Below are positions 61,171 to 64,000 of a DNA stretch of 64,000 nucleotides, piece by piece (the stretch's first letter is position 1; every line of letters begins with the position of its first letter). Under the pieces are notes generated by a model. It saw only the letters and a list, made by a program, of their open reading frames with translations. It made no database searches and was not told where the DNA came from. Origin of the DNA: Streptomyces sp. CB01881 (lineage in GTDB: Bacteria; Actinomycetota; Actinomycetes; Streptomycetales; Streptomycetaceae). The position numbers and the translations under genes are program-made. Where the stretch lies: assembly GCF_002953255.1 (NCBI RefSeq), contig NZ_CP026498.1:317006-381005 (forward strand), written 5' to 3'.

Positions 61171-61653
61171 ATGGGTGGGTTCGAATCGTTCGTCGCGTTG
61201 CTGGACACCCAGCCGGTCTACGTCGTCACCGCTGCAACCGACGCCGGGCAGCGCGCAGGCTGCCTGGTCGGCTTCGCGGGCCAGTGCTCCATCCGGCCTC
61301 CCCGGTTCACGGTGTGGATCTCCAAGGTGAACCACACCTACGCCGTCGCGATGCACTCTCCTGTCCTCGCAGTCCATCTGCTGCCGCAGCGTCACGACCT
61401 CGCGGAACTGTTCGGCGGCTGCAGCGGTGATGCGGTCGACAAGTTCGCGGCTGTTGGCTGGCGGCCCGGCCCGTCCGGAGTCCCGGTGCTCACCGACGCA
61501 TTGACCTGGTTCGTGGGGCGGGTCCTCGACCGGGTCGACTGGGGTGATCACGTGGGATTCCTCCTGGACCCCATCGTCACCGGGACCACGACAGGGCGCT
61601 GTCCGCTCTGCCTTGGCGATGTCGCGGACATCGACGCCGGACATCCGGCTTGA
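61171..61653 (+). CDS. Flavin reductase-family (split-barrel) protein
   Basis: This 160-aa protein has the FMN-binding split-barrel pattern: YVVTAATDAGQRAGCLVGFA, CSIRPPRFTVWISKVNHTYA, VLAVHLLPQRHDLAELFGG. It is of the flavin reductase-like domain type, slightly shorter at the C-terminus than stand-alone reductases. ATG 61171 follows GGAGGGAGACG. The partner monooxygenase is not present. Confidence 0.88.
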   Translation: MGGFESFVALLDTQPVYVVTAATDAGQRAGCLVGFAGQCSIRPPRFTVWISKVNHTYAVAMHSPVLAVHLLPQRHDLAELFGGCSGDAVDKFAAVGWRPGPSGVPVLTDALTWFVGRVLDRVDWGDHVGFLLDPIVTGTTTGRCPLCLGDVADIDAGHPA

Positions 61654-61687
61654 CCCCGGGGCTCGCCGACCGGCCCGGCAAGGAGGC

Positions 61688-61860
61688 ACCGACGCGCCCG
61701 TGCCTGGCCGCGCTCGAAACACCTCAGCAACGGCGGACCGCCCGTGGAACGAAATGCTCCAAGAGGTCCGCGTGTGCCAGACCGGCGCGCAGATCCACTT
61801 CGGGTTCCTCCTCGGCATGGCCTTCACTCAGCGCTTGCCTCCCTGCCCCACTTTGACAAC
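61688..61860 (+). pseudogene. N-terminal fragment of a DUF6328-type membrane protein
   Basis: The text WNEMLQEVRVCQTGAQIHFG, then FLLGMAFTQRLPP matches the start of DUF6328 proteins (pattern N-E-x-LQELRV-x-QTG-x-Q-x-x-x-FLL). It stops after the first membrane segment, where the opposite-strand hydrophobic protein gene ends. Confidence 0.55.
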
Positions 61861-61863
61861 CGC

Positions 61864-62034
61864 TCACCAGCGGTACCACCGCCGGCGCGACCCTCCGGCG
61901 GAGCCACCGGCAAAGACGAACCCCAGCACCCAGATCACGAGGATGGCGAGCGCCACCCACCACAGCACGTGCACGGCGAATCCGGCGCCGCCCAGGATCA
62001 GGACGAGAAGCAGGACGATGATCAGTAGAGCCAT
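61864..62034 (-). CDS. Small hydrophobic protein, 56 aa
   Basis: Two membrane spans (MALLIIVLLLVLILGGAGFA and LWWVALAILVIWVLGFVFAG) and a basic, aromatic end GGSRRRWYRW match the small hydrophobic stress proteins of streptomycetes. ATG 62034 follows GGAGGTGCGG and overlaps the upstream oxidoreductase gene by 13 bases. Confidence 0.83.
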   Translation of the reverse strand: MALLIIVLLLVLILGGAGFAVHVLWWVALAILVIWVLGFVFAGGSAGGSRRRWYRW

Positions 62035-63467
62035 GTTCTCCGCACCTCCGGCCCACCCGTCTGCCCGGCTGCCGCGAATCCACGCCTGCCGATCGTCGCG
62101 GAGTTCGGCTCGTGCAGGGCCGCCAGGGCGTGCTCGACGGCGCGGTGGAAAGTCGGATAGGCCAGGATCATCTGCTGCAGCCGGTCCACGGGTACCTCGG
62201 CGTGGACAGCGACTGCCAGGCCGTACAGCACTTCGCCGCCCGTCGGAGCGACGGCTGTCGCGCCGACCAGCACGCCACGGTCGGCGTCCTCGACGAGTTT
62301 GACGACTCCCGCGTTGCCCGGCCCGTGGATCCAGCCGCGGGCCGCCTTCGGAATGTCGGCCGAGCCGGTGCGCACCCGGAGGCCCCGCTCGCGGGCCGCG
62401 GCCTCGGTCAGCCCGACGGACGCGACCTCTGGGTCGGTGAAGGTGACGCGGGGCAGCGCCCGGTAGTCCGCGGGCGGCCCCGGTCGGCCGAGGACGGCGC
62501 GTGCGGCGAGCTCGGCCTGGTAGAGCGCCACGTGCGTGAACGGACCGCGCCCGGTCAGGTCGCCCACCGCCCACAGCCCCGGGGCGGCGAGCATCTGCCC
62601 GTCCACCGTGACCCGCTGAGCCTTCGGGTCGAGGCCGACCGTGTCCAGGCCGAGCCGGGAGAGGTCGGGTCGACGGCCCGTGGCGACCAGCAGCCGCTGC
62701 GCCGTGAGCTCCTCGCCGTCCTCCAGGGACAGGACGGAAGCGCCCGACCGGTACGCCGCCGAGACCGCCCGACGCCCGACGCGGATGCGCAGGCCGTCGC
62801 TGCGCAGCACGCCGGCGAGCACCGTGCCGGCCTCGGGTTCCTCCCCGGGCAGCAGCCGCTGCGCCGCCTCGACGACGGTGACCTCAGTGCCGAATCGGGC
62901 GAGGACCTGGGCCAGTTCGAGGCCGATCGCACCGCCGCCGAGCACGAGCAGCGAGTCGGGCCGGTGCTCCGCCCGGATGGCCTCGCGGTGCGTCCAGTAC
63001 GGCACGTCCGCGAGCCCGGGCACCGGCGGGAGCTGCGGTACCGCGCCAGTGGCGAGGACGACTCCCCTGCGCGCGGCGAGGACGAGATCGTCCACCTGGA
63101 CCGTCCGAGGGCCGGCCAGCCGGCCGTGGCCGCGGACCAGCTCGCCGCCCTTGTCGGTGAAGCGCTGGACCGCGGCCGTGTCGTCCCAGTCGTCGGTCGC
63201 CTCCTCGCGTATCCGCGTCGCCACCGGCTTCCAGTCGGCTTTCACCTCTGCCTGCCCGGCCGTTCCCGGAATCCGGCGGGCCTCGGCGAGCAGGTTCGCC
63301 GCCCGGATCATCATCTTGCTCGGAACGCACCCCCAGTACGGGCACTCGCCGCCGACGAGTTCCGCCTCCACCCCGACCACGTCGAGCCCGGCCGCGGCGA
63401 GCCTGTTCGCGGCGTGCTCGCCGCCGGGCCCCATCCCGAGCACCACCACATCGACCTCACGCCGCAT
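62022..63467 (-). CDS. Class I pyridine nucleotide-disulfide oxidoreductase
   Basis: The protein is 481 aa. The FAD motif is VVVLGMGPGGEHAANRLAAA (about 7-26), and the redox pair is in GGECPYWGCVPSKMM (Cys-x4-Cys, about 40-54). The NAD(P) motif is LLVLGGGAIGLELAQVLARF (about 175-194), and the second FAD motif is LWAVGDLTGRGPFTHVALYQ. It has a full dimerisation domain with HAEVPVDRLQQMILAYPTFH at the end. It is of the dihydrolipoamide/mercuric reductase-like class; CPYWGC instead of the usual CLN-x-GC suggests a separate substrate. ATG 63467 follows AGGAGG. Confidence 0.93.
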   Translation of the reverse strand: MRREVDVVVLGMGPGGEHAANRLAAAGLDVVGVEAELVGGECPYWGCVPSKMMIRAANLLAEARRIPGTAGQAEVKADWKPVATRIREEATDDWDDTAAVQRFTDKGGELVRGHGRLAGPRTVQVDDLVLAARRGVVLATGAVPQLPPVPGLADVPYWTHREAIRAEHRPDSLLVLGGGAIGLELAQVLARFGTEVTVVEAAQRLLPGEEPEAGTVLAGVLRSDGLRIRVGRRAVSAAYRSGASVLSLEDGEELTAQRLLVATGRRPDLSRLGLDTVGLDPKAQRVTVDGQMLAAPGLWAVGDLTGRGPFTHVALYQAELAARAVLGRPGPPADYRALPRVTFTDPEVASVGLTEAAARERGLRVRTGSADIPKAARGWIHGPGNAGVVKLVEDADRGVLVGATAVAPTGGEVLYGLAVAVHAEVPVDRLQQMILAYPTFHRAVEHALAALHEPNSATIGRRGFAAAGQTGGPEVRRTWLY

Positions 63468-63559
63468 GACCTGGCCTCCTTCGTGCGACAGGCGACTCCT
63501 GACCTGGCGGCTACCCGGCCGGCACTCCCGTACGCCACGCCGTCCAGCCGTGCGCGGGC

Positions 63560-63860
63560 CCCGCCCGACTGTCCGGGGGGGGATCCGGAGCAGGCCGTGC
63601 GGCAGTACTCGGCCTGCGCCCAGGGCCGAGCACGTGCGACCTTGTCCCGCAGCAGCCGCCCGTGGCACGGGTCCGGACGCCCACGAGGGAGGTACTCCTC
63701 CTCCGCGCCGTGTCGCAGCGGACCCACTGTCTCCCTCCCTTCCTGTCCCTCTCCCTTCTGCGCGCTGCGGTGCCGAGCCGGCGGCCGGGTCACCGCAGCC
63801 TCCTGCGGCTACCGCGCCGGGCGGGAACAAGCCCGTGCCGGCGAGACGGTTCGGGTTCGT
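63560..63860 (-). repeat. Inverted duplication, copy B
   Basis: This is the counterpart of 58675-58990 in reverse orientation. On the minus strand it contains the decayed carboxylate-amine ligase start (AEEEYLPRGRPDP in place of VEEEYLLVDVRT). Confidence 0.7.
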
Positions 63861-63950
63861 ATGCCCGACGAGCGGGTCTCCTGGCGGACCGTCGGCGGGG
63901 ACGTGCACCAGATGGGCACGGTGGCCTTCCGGAAGATCGACGACGACTGA
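63861..63950 (+). pseudogene. 29-codon fragment of the SRPBCC gene
   Basis: The text DERVSWRTVGGDVHQMGTVA, then FRKIDDD and a stop copies residues of the 152-aa SRPBCC protein almost exactly. It is joined directly to duplication copy B; the CsbD gene and the rest of the SRPBCC gene are missing. Confidence 0.8.
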
Positions 63951-64000
63951 CCTCGCCGGCAGCCGACGCTCGCTGACCGGACCGGCATCGGCGGCGGGCC

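Overview
The window is high-GC actinobacterial DNA. The codon use, the XRE/DUF5753 plus DUF397 module, the streptomycete-type gas vesicle cluster and several small stress proteins typical of the group point to Streptomycetaceae (Streptomyces or Kitasatospora; a DUF6296-like protein leans slightly to Kitasatospora). No rRNA, tRNA or CRISPR array was seen. The content (many single regulators, relics, five insertion elements) suits an accessory or chromosome-arm region rather than core genome.

0-8.8 kb: the left edge lies inside a group II intron (RT/maturase on the minus strand) that splits a small ATP-binding (anti-sigma-type) protein gene. Divergent from that gene is an XRE/DUF5753 regulator with two DUF397 partners. 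An SDR oxidoreductase, two coupled hypotheticals, an AraC regulator with a tandem operator-like repeat, a small secreted protein and a membrane mannosyltransferase follow.

9-16 kb: a ROK regulator, two gene relics meeting at a junction, a PAS-GAF-SpoIIE phosphatase, and an XRE / HExxH peptidase-like / MAB_1171c-type membrane protein triad.

16.4-20.1 kb: the most interesting locus. A 31-residue peptide gene, missed by ordinary length cut-offs, has a very strong ribosome binding site. It is followed by an attenuator-like hairpin, a PqqD-like (RRE) domain fused to an M50-like membrane protease (HEAFH), and a TPR protein with a P-loop-less ATPase-like N-terminus. Together they look like a compact peptide-maturation (RiPP or signalling peptide) system.

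20.4-27.8 kb: a PLP gamma-family enzyme, a lipoprotein, two small proteins that share an operator-like palindrome, an alpha/beta hydrolase, a signal peptidase I, an XRE-cupin regulator and a LuxR pseudogene with three frameshifts.

27.9-34.8 kb: a giant AAA/STAND NTPase-TPR-glycosyltransferase fusion (1142 aa), possibly a conflict or defence protein. An IS1182-type element, itself split by an IS3-family element, sits just upstream of its start codon.

34.8-46.9 kb: relics; small proteins; a membrane protein with an 11-bp direct-repeat array upstream; CorA with a candidate leader peptide and hairpin; a glutamate racemase-like protein; an ATP-grasp enzyme next to a methyltransferase stump; integrase and excisionase stumps; CsbD and DUF6131-like stress proteins; an IS630-type element that encloses a VOC gene; and an abutting IS5-type element.

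47-53.3 kb: a gas vesicle cluster (gvpO-A-F-G-J-L-S-K order) with two divergently transcribed accessory genes, an SRPBCC protein with an acidic tail and a protein with an acidic block followed by an Ala/Lys-rich tail.

53.7-64 kb: a LysR gene divergent from an F420-reductase-like / inositol-phosphatase-like pair, then stress-type genes (SRPBCC, CsbD, BrkB-like, flavin reductase, hydrophobic peptide, disulfide oxidoreductase). These are mixed with relics, and an inverted duplication flanks the 59-63.5 kb segment.
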